Origin: Paenibacillus sp.
GTDB taxonomy: Bacteria; Bacteroidota; Bacteroidia; Bacteroidales; Muribaculaceae
DNA: 64,000 bases
Reading direction: 5' to 3'
Assembly: GCA_023663345.1 (NCBI GenBank)
Contig: JAMPHR010000003.1
Location: 353,487 to 417,486, forward strand
The notes beneath the pieces were generated by a model, which made no database searches, was not told the DNA's origin, and was given only the letters and a program-made list of their open reading frames with translations. Made by a program: the position numbers and the translations under genes. Shown here in pieces: positions 16,161 to 24,856 of this stretch (positions are counted from its first letter, which is position 1; every line of letters starts with the position of its first letter).

Positions 16161-17225
16161 TTAGTTTATGGATATGACCTTGAGTCCGCTGCTGAGTTTC
16201 TGCTGACCCTCTACTATGACACTGTCAGAGGCGGATATGCCTCCGGTGACGATTATGCCTCGTGAATCGAGACCGCCTGTCTCGATTTTCTTGCGTTGTG
16301 CGACCCCATTCTTCTTTATCCACACATAGCTGCAGTTGTCCCAGTCGAGAACCACTGACTGAGGCGGAAGCACGAGTTCTGTCACGGATGTTTTATCCGT
16401 GGATGGCACTGCGCCATCAATCGCTACGTTGCATATCATGCCGGGCAAAAGATAGTCGTCGGGATTGGTGATGCGGAATTTCATATCATAACTGCGTGAA
16501 AGAGAATTGGCCGCAACACCTTTCTCCACTAATGTGGCATTGTATGAGTGGGAGCCATTGTCGCCACATGTGACAATGGCTTTTGTGCCGGTCTTCATAG
16601 AAGTGAGATCGGCCTCAGGTACGGATATCTTTACTTTAAGCGTCCCTATGTCCATAATCTCGACAACTGGCATGCCGGGAGCTACTGTCTGACCTGCATC
16701 AGCCAGCTTATGTGCGACAACACCTGATATGGGTGCATGTATGTCAGCGTCATTCAAGCCGGTACGTGCTATTGCGGCTGCCGCTTCGGCTTGCTTGAGT
16801 TTCTCCTGTACTGATACCCATTGCATTTCGGGGAGAGCATTGGCATCATGCAGTTTCTTCATGCGGGAGTAAGCATCCTGCGCTTCGTGTAATGTGGCCT
16901 GTGCGATGTCGTATGCATTCTTCAGTGACGCACCGTCGACGCTGGCTATCAGCTGGCCTTTGTTCACATGCTGGCTTTCGGACACATATATCCTGCTGAT
17001 TGTACCTGATACTGGGAAACTCAATATGGTTGAATTTCCGGCCTCCACCGTGCCTGAATATGCGTCAGGCACGGTGGATGGAGTGGAGGCCATTGATGTG
17101 ACCTTGACCCTGACCGGATCGGTGTTGCCACCGTGAATCGCCGGATTGCTCCGCCCACAGGAAGCCACGGCAACAAGCATGCCCATGGATGAGATGATTT
17201 TAATGTAATGTGAAAGTTGAAACAT
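16161..17225 (-). CDS. RND efflux periplasmic adaptor lipoprotein
   Basis: A 354-residue membrane-fusion protein with a lipoprotein signal (MLVAVAS-Cys23). The barrel-sandwich half-motifs surround a short coiled hairpin: TILSFPVSGTISRIYVSE and GQLIASVDG, then ADIHAPISGVVAHKLADAGQ and PVVEIMDIG. The C-terminal membrane-proximal domain ends with the typical VWIKKNGVAQRKKIETG and GQQKLSSGLKV. It links the pump to the TolC channel. ATG 17225 is preferred because it begins the lipoprotein signal. It is the first gene of the efflux operon and is read divergently from the AraC regulator 171 bp away. Confidence 0.92.
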   Translation of the reverse strand: MFQLSHYIKIISSMGMLVAVASCGRSNPAIHGGNTDPVRVKVTSMASTPSTVPDAYSGTVEAGNSTILSFPVSGTISRIYVSESQHVNKGQLIASVDGASLKNAYDIAQATLHEAQDAYSRMKKLHDANALPEMQWVSVQEKLKQAEAAAAIARTGLNDADIHAPISGVVAHKLADAGQTVAPGMPVVEIMDIGTLKVKISVPEADLTSMKTGTKAIVTCGDNGSHSYNATLVEKGVAANSLSRSYDMKFRITNPDDYLLPGMICNVAIDGAVPSTDKTSVTELVLPPQSVVLDWDNCSYVWIKKNGVAQRKKIETGGLDSRGIIVTGGISASDSVIVEGQQKLSSGLKVISIN

Positions 17226-17375
17226 GATGATTATGTTATAGTGGGTTTTTACTGGTATTATAACAAACAAGTCGTTGGATATATTCATCCCCGTGTCGTA
17301 TAATTGAGGCTTGCCGGATTGAGAAATTGGTCAAATAGTCGTTTGCTCCGAATCTGTTTGTGTACAGTTATAGGT

Positions 17376-17392
17376 ATAAATGCTTATATTTG
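17376..17392 (+). promoter_or_regulatory. -7 region of the AraC gene with a repeated 16-mer
   Basis: The 16-mer ATAAATGCTTATATTT at 17376-17391 contains the -7 box TATATTTG (17385-17392), which ends four bases before the ATG at 17397; transcription would start on or next to the start codon. The same 16-mer recurs inside the gene at 17565-17580. Confidence 0.45.
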
Positions 17393-17396
17393 CGCC

Positions 17397-18320
17397 ATGA
17401 AAGATGTTCCAGAAATAAAGCCGCATGAAATTGATCCTCTGTCATTTGATAAACTGCTGTCTGTCAGCAAGGTACTTAGAGAAGGCGTGAGATTTGGCAA
17501 ACATTGCTGTATCATGAGCATAAGTACGGATAGGGACAGGGACATATTCAAATATCCTGTCAGGATAAATGCTTATATTTTCGTGGTTTGTTCGGAAGGA
17601 TTGATGGATCTGACGTATAACCTCTATCATCTCAGGCTCTCATCGGGAAACATGTTTATATACAATCCCGGTAATATATTGTGTATCAATGCTCTTGAGT
17701 CGAGCCGGTTGAACATAATGGTTTTCACACGTGAATTTGTCGATGAAATCGGTCTGAAGATCGAGAACGTTCCATTGCTGTATCAGACTATAAAATACCG
17801 TCAGATATTCTCGTTGACAGACTCGTCATGTGACGGGATACGCCTGTTGATGGAGACTGCTGAAAATCTATTGGCGATGGATAAGACCGGTCCATATTAT
17901 GGCGAGATGTTGAACTCGTTGTTCAAATCATTTATTTATCGTGCGTTGCATGAAATCGGAACTCAATATCATGATGAAGCAACGGAACTGTTGCCTGCAA
18001 GTGAGAATAGTAATTTCGATAAGTTCATGAGGCTGTTGGAAGAAAACTATGTAAGACATCATTCGATCAGGTTTTATTCCGGCAAGATGGGACTGACTCC
18101 GAAATATCTCAGTCTCATGATAAAGAAAGTCAGCGGAAAGCTCGCGACACAATGGATTGACGAATACGTGATACTGGAGGCCAAGAATCTGATCAAATAC
18201 TCCTCTATGAGTATCCAGGAGGTTGCGTATGCGTTGAACTTCCCTAACCAATCCTTTTTCGGCAAGTATTTCAAGCGTCATACAGGCCTCTCCCCAAAAG
18301 AATACCGCATAAAGTCGTAA
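17397..18320 (+). CDS. AraC-family transcriptional regulator, probable controller of the efflux operon
   Basis: A 307-residue cytoplasmic regulator. Residues about 30-170 form a cupin-like sensing domain (SSGNMFIYNPGN), and residues about 210-305 hold two helix-turn-helix motifs: YSGKMGLTPKYLSLMIKKVSG and SIQEVAYALNFPNQSFFGKYF, ending with HTGLSPKEYR, the AraC/XylS signature. It lies back to back with the adaptor-RND-TolC-hydrolase operon, which makes it the likely regulator of that operon. ATG 17397 is supported by the start of the domain; the upstream in-frame extension from 17304 looks unlike protein. The promoter would give a leaderless message. Confidence 0.9.
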   Translation: MKDVPEIKPHEIDPLSFDKLLSVSKVLREGVRFGKHCCIMSISTDRDRDIFKYPVRINAYIFVVCSEGLMDLTYNLYHLRLSSGNMFIYNPGNILCINALESSRLNIMVFTREFVDEIGLKIENVPLLYQTIKYRQIFSLTDSSCDGIRLLMETAENLLAMDKTGPYYGEMLNSLFKSFIYRALHEIGTQYHDEATELLPASENSNFDKFMRLLEENYVRHHSIRFYSGKMGLTPKYLSLMIKKVSGKLATQWIDEYVILEAKNLIKYSSMSIQEVAYALNFPNQSFFGKYFKRHTGLSPKEYRIKS

Positions 18321-18377
18321 CCCCAATGTCCGGGAGGGATGGGGATATCTTTCGGAGAGATGTGCGGTTGATGGATT

Positions 18378-19604
18378 TCAGAAGCGCATACCGACGGCTG
18401 CCGTGAACGAGAAGAAGGCGTTGAAATGGGTCATGTCGCCGGAATTGTAGTTGAGGAAGCCTTGAGTCTTGATGGTGAACGCCGCGAATAGGGCCCTGTG
18501 GTTGTACACTGCGGCGAGATTGAGGCGGAAATTGTTGGCTATCTGAGTGCGGGCATCGTGGGCCTCCTCCGAGTTTACCAGCTTGCGGTAGCCCAGCGCG
18601 ACCATGCCGGTCGCATTAAGCAACCACCGGCGGGGTTTCAGGGCCCAGTTGTAGGAATATCCGCTCATGGCGCAGTAGCTGCGGTATTCGAGATGATAGT
18701 CGGGGTTGGTGAAGGGGGAGTGCTCGAGTATCTCGGGGGGGAGTCCTGAGAAGTCCATGTGGATATGTTGCTCGGTGAAGTTGAAGCCCACGAGGGCTGT
18801 TCCAGCGTTGCGGAGCTGATATTTCGAGTAGCTGTAGGCTGCGGCTTGGGAGTATTTGTAGTGGTTGAAGAACCAGTAGGCGTCGAATGTCTTGGACTCG
18901 GTGGAGGTGTCGCTGAACTTGTAGTGCATGTCGCCGTGGTTGTAGTCGCCGAAATCGGTGATGATCATTCCACCCGTGGACGACACGGCCTGATAGTTGA
19001 GCGAGAAGCGGGAGCAGGTGAAATCGAAATTGAATGTACGGCGGTTGGCGGGGTTGGAGAAAAGCTTGTTGATGTTCCACATGTAGCCCACGCTCACGGC
19101 CATGAAACTGAGCGAGAATCCGGCATCGCTGTATAGCTCGGAGTGCATGTTGACCGATTGTTTCGGGAAAAACATCGTGGATGTCTCCATCCAGTTGTAG
19201 CTCTTGCCCTGTAGCTTCCAGTTGTCGCCGGTGCCCACCACATAATCATGATCGTAGGAGTTGAATGTGCGGTCGCCCCAGTTGTAGACGTTGAGGCAGA
19301 AGCGCGGGAAGCGCGGGTAATGCACGGCTGGATCGTGGATGCGGAATCCGTTGTCTATCAGCTGGCGTATCCAGTAGGTGCTACCCACTTTTTCCGTGGC
19401 GGGGATGACGGAGTCAGTGAACATCACCGATGAATCTTGAGGAGTGTCACTTATCCGGGCCGGAACGCTATCTGCCGGCACGCTGTCCGTCGGAATAAGA
19501 TTGGTCGGCACGCTGTCGGCCGGCTCCGTGCCTGTGGCAAATGAAGCGACAGATGCGGAGATTGACAGGAGTAACGTGATGGGTATGCGTAGAACAGGAT
19601 TCAT
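18378..19604 (-). CDS. DUF4421 family secreted/outer-membrane protein
   Basis: A 408-residue protein with a signal peptide (...ASVASFATG) and a short serine/proline repeat region, residues about 26-50, in which xDSVP recurs. The rest matches the Bacteroidetes DUF4421 layout: YPRFPRFCLNVYNWGDRTFNSYDHDYVVGTG near residue 100, then alternating aromatic beta-strand segments and a C-terminal ...FTAAVGMRF that ends in Phe, typical of outer-membrane barrels. Function unknown; it is probably an outer-membrane beta-barrel. A -7 box TAAATTTG (minus strand, 19618-19625) lies 13 bp before the ATG, so the leader is very short. It ends near the AraC gene, converging. Confidence 0.85.
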   Translation of the reverse strand: MNPVLRIPITLLLSISASVASFATGTEPADSVPTNLIPTDSVPADSVPARISDTPQDSSVMFTDSVIPATEKVGSTYWIRQLIDNGFRIHDPAVHYPRFPRFCLNVYNWGDRTFNSYDHDYVVGTGDNWKLQGKSYNWMETSTMFFPKQSVNMHSELYSDAGFSLSFMAVSVGYMWNINKLFSNPANRRTFNFDFTCSRFSLNYQAVSSTGGMIITDFGDYNHGDMHYKFSDTSTESKTFDAYWFFNHYKYSQAAAYSYSKYQLRNAGTALVGFNFTEQHIHMDFSGLPPEILEHSPFTNPDYHLEYRSYCAMSGYSYNWALKPRRWLLNATGMVALGYRKLVNSEEAHDARTQIANNFRLNLAAVYNHRALFAAFTIKTQGFLNYNSGDMTHFNAFFSFTAAVGMRF

Positions 19605-19753
19605 GACAAACAGGTTGCAAATTTACTGATTTTTTCGGATTTTTTTCAGGTTTTATTTTCTCATGTTTTGGTCAAATGGATTATTGATACCGATATGTGG
19701 CCGTAAACCCAGGAGAGAATGGTGATAGAAAGTGTTAAAATTTGATAAATGAT

Positions 19754-19800
19754 AGTACTATGTATTGCAAAGTACTATGGAAAGTGTTTAACTTTGCAAT
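19754..19800 (+). promoter_or_regulatory. PadR-PspC promoter with candidate PadR operator
   Basis: A perfect 10-bp inverted repeat, ATTGCAAAGT (19764-19773) and ACTTTGCAAT (19791-19800), covers the promoter; its right arm contains the -7 box TAACTTTG (19789-19796). Interleaved is a direct repeat AGTACTATG (19754-19762 and 19771-19779). This is the expected place for autoregulatory PadR binding. Confidence 0.6.
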
Positions 19801-19884
19801 GCCAATTAAACGGCGTGGCACCGACGAGTGATGTGGTGCCGGTAATGAAAGGTCGTATAAAAACAGCCTATAAATGATGAAATC

Positions 19885-20235
19885 ATGAATATTGACAATC
19901 TAAAATCCCAGATGCGGAAGGGGATGCTCGAATTCTGCGTGCTGCTGATCCTGAAGCGTGGGGACGCCTACGCCTCGGAGATGATAGCGAGACTGAAGGA
20001 GGCTCACCTGATAGTGATGGAGGGCACGCTGTATCCGCTGCTCACGCGTCTGAAAAATGACGGCCTGCTGGCCTACAGGTGGGAGGAATCGACCCAAGGG
20101 CCTCCACGCAAGTATTATTCCATCACCCCCGTGGGGCATAGGTTTCTCGAACAGCTGCAACAGTCGTGGGACGAGATTGCGGCATCAGTATCAATTTTAC
20201 AATCAGACTACAACCAAAAATATCTGCCGCAATGA
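19885..20235 (+). CDS. PadR-family transcriptional regulator
   Basis: A 116-residue cytoplasmic winged-helix regulator. The PadR core is visible: GMLEFCVLLILKRGDAYASEMIARL (helices 1-2), then the recognition stretch VMEGTLYPLLTRLKNDGLL and the wing PPRKYYSITPVGHRFLEQL. The family represses its own operon and releases DNA on binding small molecules or membrane stress signals. Its stop codon overlaps the start of the PspC-domain gene by 4 bp (ATGA), so the two are one translationally coupled operon, an arrangement often seen in Bacteroidetes. A strong inverted repeat lies over the promoter. Confidence 0.93.
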   Translation: MNIDNLKSQMRKGMLEFCVLLILKRGDAYASEMIARLKEAHLIVMEGTLYPLLTRLKNDGLLAYRWEESTQGPPRKYYSITPVGHRFLEQLQQSWDEIAASVSILQSDYNQKYLPQ

Positions 20236-21413
20236 AAAAGACATTTCAAGTGAATATTAACGGCAAAATCTTTCATATCGACGAGGATGCTTACAGCCTG
20301 CTCCAGAATTACCTGTCACAGCTCAGGGAGGCTTTCCCGGGCGATGAGGGGGAGGAGATAGTTACGGACATAGAGTGCCGCATATCGGAGCATTTCGACC
20401 AGCGAGTGGCCATGGGCGCCTCGGCCATAGTGCTTGAGGATGTCAATCATGTGATAGGCGTGATGGGCCGTCCTGAGGAGATCACGAGTGAGGCGAGCTA
20501 TGAGGCCGGATCAGAGCCGGCGTATGGCGGTGTCAAGAGACCGGCTCCTGCTCCCGATCCTGCCGGGCATGGACCTGTGACCGGCGATGTGCCTCCCGCA
20601 CCCGGAGCCGGGACTCCTCCTCCGTTCCACAAGAAGTTTTTCAGGGACGACAGACACAAGGTGTTTGGCGGAGTGCTGGCCGGACTTGCCCAGTATCTGG
20701 GATGGGACGTGACGGTGTTGCGTGTCCTCGTGGTGGTGCTGGCGCTGTCGGTGATAAGGTTTGACCTGTTCTGGCCGTTCATCTTTGTGTACATGATATT
20801 ATGGATGGTAATACCGTCGGCCAAGACTCCGCGTCAGATCCTGGAGATGCGTGGCGAGCCGGTGACGATAGATAATGTGGGGCAGACGGTGATAGACTCG
20901 TCCGTTCCTCCGGCCGCTCCCGTTCCCGACGGAGGCAACGAGATGGCGCGCTTCATCAACAACGTGTTTCTGGTGATAGGCCGTGTGATACTTGTGGCTC
21001 TCGGCCTGGTGGGCGGTCTGGTGGCCGCCGGGACCGGAATTGTGGCGCTGGTGATCATCGCCGGGATGTGCTGTCTGTTCTTCGGTGCCACGAGCCTTAA
21101 ATTAGTGGAGAATTTCGGCATATCGGGCATATCTCCCTATCTGGACGGATGGGCCATGACGCTGACAATGTTTGCCGTTATGGTGCCGGCTCTGTGCCTG
21201 TGCTGGGCGGGTATGGCCACTCTGTTCAAAGCCAAGGGTATGTCGGCCACGGCGGTGGTGTCGATAGTGATTATCGAGGTGCTGCTGATCGTCGGCGCGA
21301 TAGTGCTCGGGATGATGGGCGACGGAGGCTCCATGAGGATGTTGTTTGCCGACGTGCTCCCTGTGGCGACAGCCCTGCCTGTGGCGGGTGCGATCCCCAC
21401 GGTATTAGGTTAG
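20232..21413 (+). CDS. PspC-domain membrane protein
   Basis: A 393-residue membrane protein. Residues 1-85 form a soluble acidic N-terminal region (KKTFQVNINGKIFHIDEDAY), a proline-rich linker follows at about 98-130, then the PspC domain at about 137-200 (RDDRHKVFGGVLAGLAQYLGWD and the helix LWMVIPSAKTPRQILEMRGEP). Four further hydrophobic segments make up the C-terminal half. PspC proteins sense or buffer envelope stress; the exact role here is inferred. The start ATG overlaps the padR stop codon by 4 bp. Confidence 0.9.
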   Translation: MKKTFQVNINGKIFHIDEDAYSLLQNYLSQLREAFPGDEGEEIVTDIECRISEHFDQRVAMGASAIVLEDVNHVIGVMGRPEEITSEASYEAGSEPAYGGVKRPAPAPDPAGHGPVTGDVPPAPGAGTPPPFHKKFFRDDRHKVFGGVLAGLAQYLGWDVTVLRVLVVVLALSVIRFDLFWPFIFVYMILWMVIPSAKTPRQILEMRGEPVTIDNVGQTVIDSSVPPAAPVPDGGNEMARFINNVFLVIGRVILVALGLVGGLVAAGTGIVALVIIAGMCCLFFGATSLKLVENFGISGISPYLDGWAMTLTMFAVMVPALCLCWAGMATLFKAKGMSATAVVSIVIIEVLLIVGAIVLGMMGDGGSMRMLFADVLPVATALPVAGAIPTVLG

Positions 21414-21598
21414 GGATTATATAGCATAACAGAGTTTCCATATATATGACAATCGGTGGCCGTTACCCCGGAATGAGGGGTGATGGTCACCGGTTCTATT
21501 CATTGTGATGGATATGAGGGGCGGGAGCAGTGCGTCATTGACCGGGAGCCTGGTATTGGGCTGTAGCGGTCGGGGAGGGGAGAGGCGAGGGGTGTAGC
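21414..21598. other. Intergenic region with one stem-loop
   Basis: An imperfect hairpin at about 21453-21490 (GGTGGCCGTTACCCC ... GGGGTGATGGTCACC) may end the PadR-PspC transcript. Nothing else is recognised. Confidence 0.4.
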
Positions 21599-21775
21599 TT
21601 ATTTGCGTGCTGACATGTAGCGGTCCAGAGCCTCGGTGGCGGGGATGGAGTAGGGGGTGCCGTCGGGATGAGCGTACACGACGTACTCACCAAGCGCGGC
21701 CTTGCGCTTGAGAGTGCGTTCGACGCTGATTTTCAGCCCGAGCGAGATTTTTTCAAAGTATTCTTTATCGCTCAT
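21599..21775 (-). CDS. 58-residue protein coupled to zeta-type kinase, candidate antitoxin
   Basis: A small ORF, MSDKEYFEKISLGLKISVER at its N-terminus, charged and probably helical in the first half, with the middle stretch GEYVVYAHPDGTPYSIPA suggesting a short beta-hairpin. It starts inside the stop codon of the zeta-type gene (ATGA, 4-bp overlap), so it is translationally coupled to it. I do not recognise a named family. Position and size suggest a partner or antitoxin for the kinase, though in classical zeta systems the antitoxin epsilon is upstream and unrelated. It has no signal peptide or membrane span. Confidence 0.7.
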   Translation of the reverse strand: MSDKEYFEKISLGLKISVERTLKRKAALGEYVVYAHPDGTPYSIPATEALDRYMSARK

Positions 21776-22326
21776 TCGGATAGGATCTTGGATAGTTTTT
21801 CGGGGTTATACACTGTGTTGTTGGTGGCTACGATCTCGTTTTCGCCACGTGAATTGTCGACTATTACCCATGTGTCGACTATGGGGAGGAAGATATTGCG
21901 CAGATTGCTGAGGCCGGCGTAGTAACGGCGTTCGATCACGTCGGGGGCGATGTTGTGTCCGCCTTCCTGGACGCGGTGGGCCACACGGTCGCGGGCCTGG
22001 GCTACGGATGATAGCCAGAGGAATAGGAGGTTGATGCGGTAGCCGAGGCGACGCACCTTATGGATGAGGGTGGCATAGCTTTTGGCCGAGAGTGTAGTCT
22101 CGATAGCGAAGGATGTGTGGGCCTCGAGGAGATCCTCAATACGGCGCAACATGAGTTTTCCGGCGAGAATTGCCATCTCGGCGGGGTTGAAGGGGGATAG
22201 CCCACGGGCGATTTCATCGGCGTTGACGAACTCCTTGCAGTTGAGGAGGTCGGGCAACAGGGTGAAGGATGCCGTCGATTTCCCGGCTCCGTTACATCCG
22301 GCTATTATGTATAGAGAGGGTTGCAT
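21772..22326 (-). CDS. Zeta-toxin-like P-loop kinase
   Basis: A 184-residue cytoplasmic P-loop protein of the zeta/PezT-like group. Walker A is AGCNGAGKST (9-18); ...EFVNADEIARGLSP and the ETTLS stretch near residue 76 are the substrate-pocket motifs of zeta kinases, which phosphorylate UDP-N-acetylglucosamine or related sugars. The region RVAHRVQEGGHNI supplies the lid arginines. No epsilon antitoxin lies upstream; instead a 58-residue ORF is coupled downstream. It may be a toxin or a metabolic kinase of this fold. Confidence 0.85.
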   Translation of the reverse strand: MQPSLYIIAGCNGAGKSTASFTLLPDLLNCKEFVNADEIARGLSPFNPAEMAILAGKLMLRRIEDLLEAHTSFAIETTLSAKSYATLIHKVRRLGYRINLLFLWLSSVAQARDRVAHRVQEGGHNIAPDVIERRYYAGLSNLRNIFLPIVDTWVIVDNSRGENEIVATNNTVYNPEKLSKILSE

Positions 22327-22454
22327 CTGTGCAAAAATAGTAAATTATGGTGAATGAAGCAAATAAAAACGTAACCTATAGATATAACAATAGTTAACGT
22401 AGCTGAGTTGCTACCTATATAACAACGGCCGAGGGCAAAAGGATTGGCCCGACA

Positions 22455-22488
22455 TGAAAAATCCCCCTCGCCGATAAGCAAGGGGGAT
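22455..22488 (-). terminator. Terminator of the leftward SusC-SusD-DUF5123 operon
   Basis: On the minus strand ATCCCCCTTGC pairs with GCGAGGGGGAT and is followed by TTTTT; it sits about 40 bp beyond the DUF5123 stop codon. Confidence 0.75.
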
Positions 22489-22529
22489 AACAGGCCTGGT
22501 AATACGGCCAATGGGACTATTCAAGCAGA

Positions 22530-24839
22530 TTAACGCCAGCGGGGATCGCCGATGTTCTTCTCTGTGATGATAGAAGGTACAGTCTTGAATTTGAGTGCCG
22601 AGAAGATGTCATCGGGAGCGGCATGTGCCTTTTCATTATCACCACCACCGGTGTACTGGGGATTGGGATTGTTGAAGAGGTCGGTTGCCTTCATGGGATT
22701 ACCATTATTGTCGGTGAGAACTTTGACAATGAGGTCATCGCGAGTACCGAGATTTCCAGGATTCCAGTTGGTGGAACCGAAAGAATTGCTGGTGCGGTTG
22801 AATCCCTGGTTGCTTGAGAAGATTCCGTTGTCAAGGAGATGAGCATCACGGCATCCTACAGCATAATTGTCCTTGATGTCGAAGCTGAATGTTCCGTCAC
22901 CCTTGATCGAGCGGATGTCAGCGCCATACTGATTCAGCTGACGGTTGTCGGATTCGCTCGCAGCAAGAACAATGAGATTGCGCTGGAACGAGTAGTAGGA
23001 TCCTCCGGGGACATAACGTGTCTGGAAGAAGTTACGGCCAGTGGTGCGGGTCGAGAAGTTCACAAATGTGTTGCCCTCGATACGGATGCTCCAGTGAACA
23101 TTTGTATCATAGTTTATATCCTTGTCATTGTCGGACATCATGGCTGTACGGGGCGAGTCATAGATGGTATTGTTGATGAACTGGAAGTCTTTGTAGATAT
23201 TGGAGTTGGTCTGACCTCCATCGCCGGCAAACCATGCGTAGCCACGACCGTTGGTGTCATAGTATCCGCAATTGTAGAAAAGATTGCCGTCAAAAACCAT
23301 CTTGTCAAACACTTTCTGTTTGTTGCCTTGCACACGGATGAATCCGCGCACCATACGCTGGAATGTACAGTTGTAGACTTCGAGCGAACGGAATGTCACA
23401 GCCATACCGTTGGAGTACATGTTGGCGAAGTAGTTGCCGGATGCTGAACCCTGACCGAAGTTACGGGCGAGGGGCGCATCGAAATCGATGTTGCGGAATA
23501 TTACCGAGCCGACTTCGATAGGAGCATCGGCCTCGCCGGACTCACGCGGACGACCAAACATGAAATTACATGTCTGTATGTTGGATGTCAAGCCTCCAAA
23601 TTCATTGAGGCCAACGCCGATACCTCCGAGATATACTTTGGCGCGCTTGCCGGCGGCAACATCCTCGGGAAGAGTCTCCAAAGTGAAGCCTTTGCAAAGA
23701 GTAGGATTCTCGTAGAAATAATAGGCCTTGTCACCCTCAAGATAGAAAGTCTGGCCTTCGGCAAGATTTACATTAGTGTTAAAATCACTGAACACCTTGT
23801 CAAGCATACAAGCCTGGTACTCTACCTCACCGGGGATCGAATCGGTGGTGCGTACCGAGTGGGTGATGGTGATAGGCTCGCCGGGATCGCCATAAATGGG
23901 TTTGGCGATAGAGTTGGCACGCTGGTCAACAAGAGCCACCGGACGCTGGGTGTTTACGAGGTTAACATCGTAGATACAGTTCTGAGACAGACCGGTGACA
24001 CGGATCTGAGCCTTTCCGTCAACAAATGATCTCACGTCTATGGGGTACATCTTGAACTGTTCGTCTACAGTACCGGTCGGAGTGGACTTGGACGGAGTCA
24101 CAGTGAGATAATCGAAGAAGAATTTTGCCTTGGCCGGATCGCTGTCGTTTCCGTCCTGCACGAAGTCAAAGTGACGCTTTGCCTCGGTAAGCATCTGTTC
24201 CTGCGAATTGTATTTTGCGGCGAAATCAGCCATGGATGAGGCGAAATTTACGTCGACATATACAGTGAACGCATCACGATTCTCGGAGATGTCACCGACG
24301 TTGATTGCAGCCGGGGTATCATAACGGTTTTCTGTGACCAGACGAAGGAAACGGGCCCATTCACGCTGTGTGGCTATACCATACCAGTGGGAGTGATGTT
24401 CCTCTATGCCATCGGGATGGAGCACACGGATAGCAAAAAGGTAGGTCTCACCATAATCAAGATCCCGGAGATATACTGTGTGGGTATCGGGTCCTACAGT
24501 GAAATGATCGGTAAGATTTTCGGGGTTATTCCAATCGGCCTCATCTCCGGAACTAAGCCCTGAGTTGGGACCGTATTTAATCTCATAACCTGCGGCTCCC
24601 TCGATACCATACCATGCGAGGCGGATGGTATTGAGTTCCTCGGTGATGGTTTTCGAGCAATAGGCCTGATCGGCAGTCTCGGTTTTACCGGTAGTCTCCT
24701 CCTGGCGGAACTGAGTCATAGGCATACGGTTGAGATCCCTTGTGGGGTCTACTCCGTTCATATTTTCGTCGTTGTCACTACAGGACACCGCGCTCAGTCC
24801 GAGAAGAGCTGTCAAACAATATAAAAATATTTTTTTCAT
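22530..24839 (-). CDS. Surface lipoprotein with Fn3 and DUF4957/DUF5123 right-handed helix domain
   Basis: A 769-residue lipoprotein (LLGLSAVS-Cys20, followed by SDND, as in exported Bacteroidetes lipoproteins). Residues about 55-160 resemble a fibronectin type III domain (IRLAWYGIEGAAGYEIKYG; YLRDLDYGETYLFAIRVL). The C-terminal two thirds have the parallel beta-helix character of DUF4957/DUF5123 proteins (repeated FRNIDF, NCTFQRM, GNLFYNCG, INNTIYDS, IEGNTFVNF strands) and end with DPRWR, typical of these pectin-PUL proteins. No catalytic residues can be assigned; a pectin-binding or lyase-like role at the cell surface is inferred. It is the third gene of the leftward operon, 17 bp after SusD. 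Confidence 0.85.
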   Translation of the reverse strand: MKKIFLYCLTALLGLSAVSCSDNDENMNGVDPTRDLNRMPMTQFRQEETTGKTETADQAYCSKTITEELNTIRLAWYGIEGAAGYEIKYGPNSGLSSGDEADWNNPENLTDHFTVGPDTHTVYLRDLDYGETYLFAIRVLHPDGIEEHHSHWYGIATQREWARFLRLVTENRYDTPAAINVGDISENRDAFTVYVDVNFASSMADFAAKYNSQEQMLTEAKRHFDFVQDGNDSDPAKAKFFFDYLTVTPSKSTPTGTVDEQFKMYPIDVRSFVDGKAQIRVTGLSQNCIYDVNLVNTQRPVALVDQRANSIAKPIYGDPGEPITITHSVRTTDSIPGEVEYQACMLDKVFSDFNTNVNLAEGQTFYLEGDKAYYFYENPTLCKGFTLETLPEDVAAGKRAKVYLGGIGVGLNEFGGLTSNIQTCNFMFGRPRESGEADAPIEVGSVIFRNIDFDAPLARNFGQGSASGNYFANMYSNGMAVTFRSLEVYNCTFQRMVRGFIRVQGNKQKVFDKMVFDGNLFYNCGYYDTNGRGYAWFAGDGGQTNSNIYKDFQFINNTIYDSPRTAMMSDNDKDINYDTNVHWSIRIEGNTFVNFSTRTTGRNFFQTRYVPGGSYYSFQRNLIVLAASESDNRQLNQYGADIRSIKGDGTFSFDIKDNYAVGCRDAHLLDNGIFSSNQGFNRTSNSFGSTNWNPGNLGTRDDLIVKVLTDNNGNPMKATDLFNNPNPQYTGGGDNEKAHAAPDDIFSALKFKTVPSIITEKNIGDPRWR

Positions 24840-24856
24840 TTTTCGCGGATTAAGAT

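Noticed and set aside
18353-18366. CGGAGAGATGTGCG, a 14-base match to the flank of the 15-mer copy A
   Set aside because: It lies between converging genes, lacks the TCTCTT half and is likely chance.
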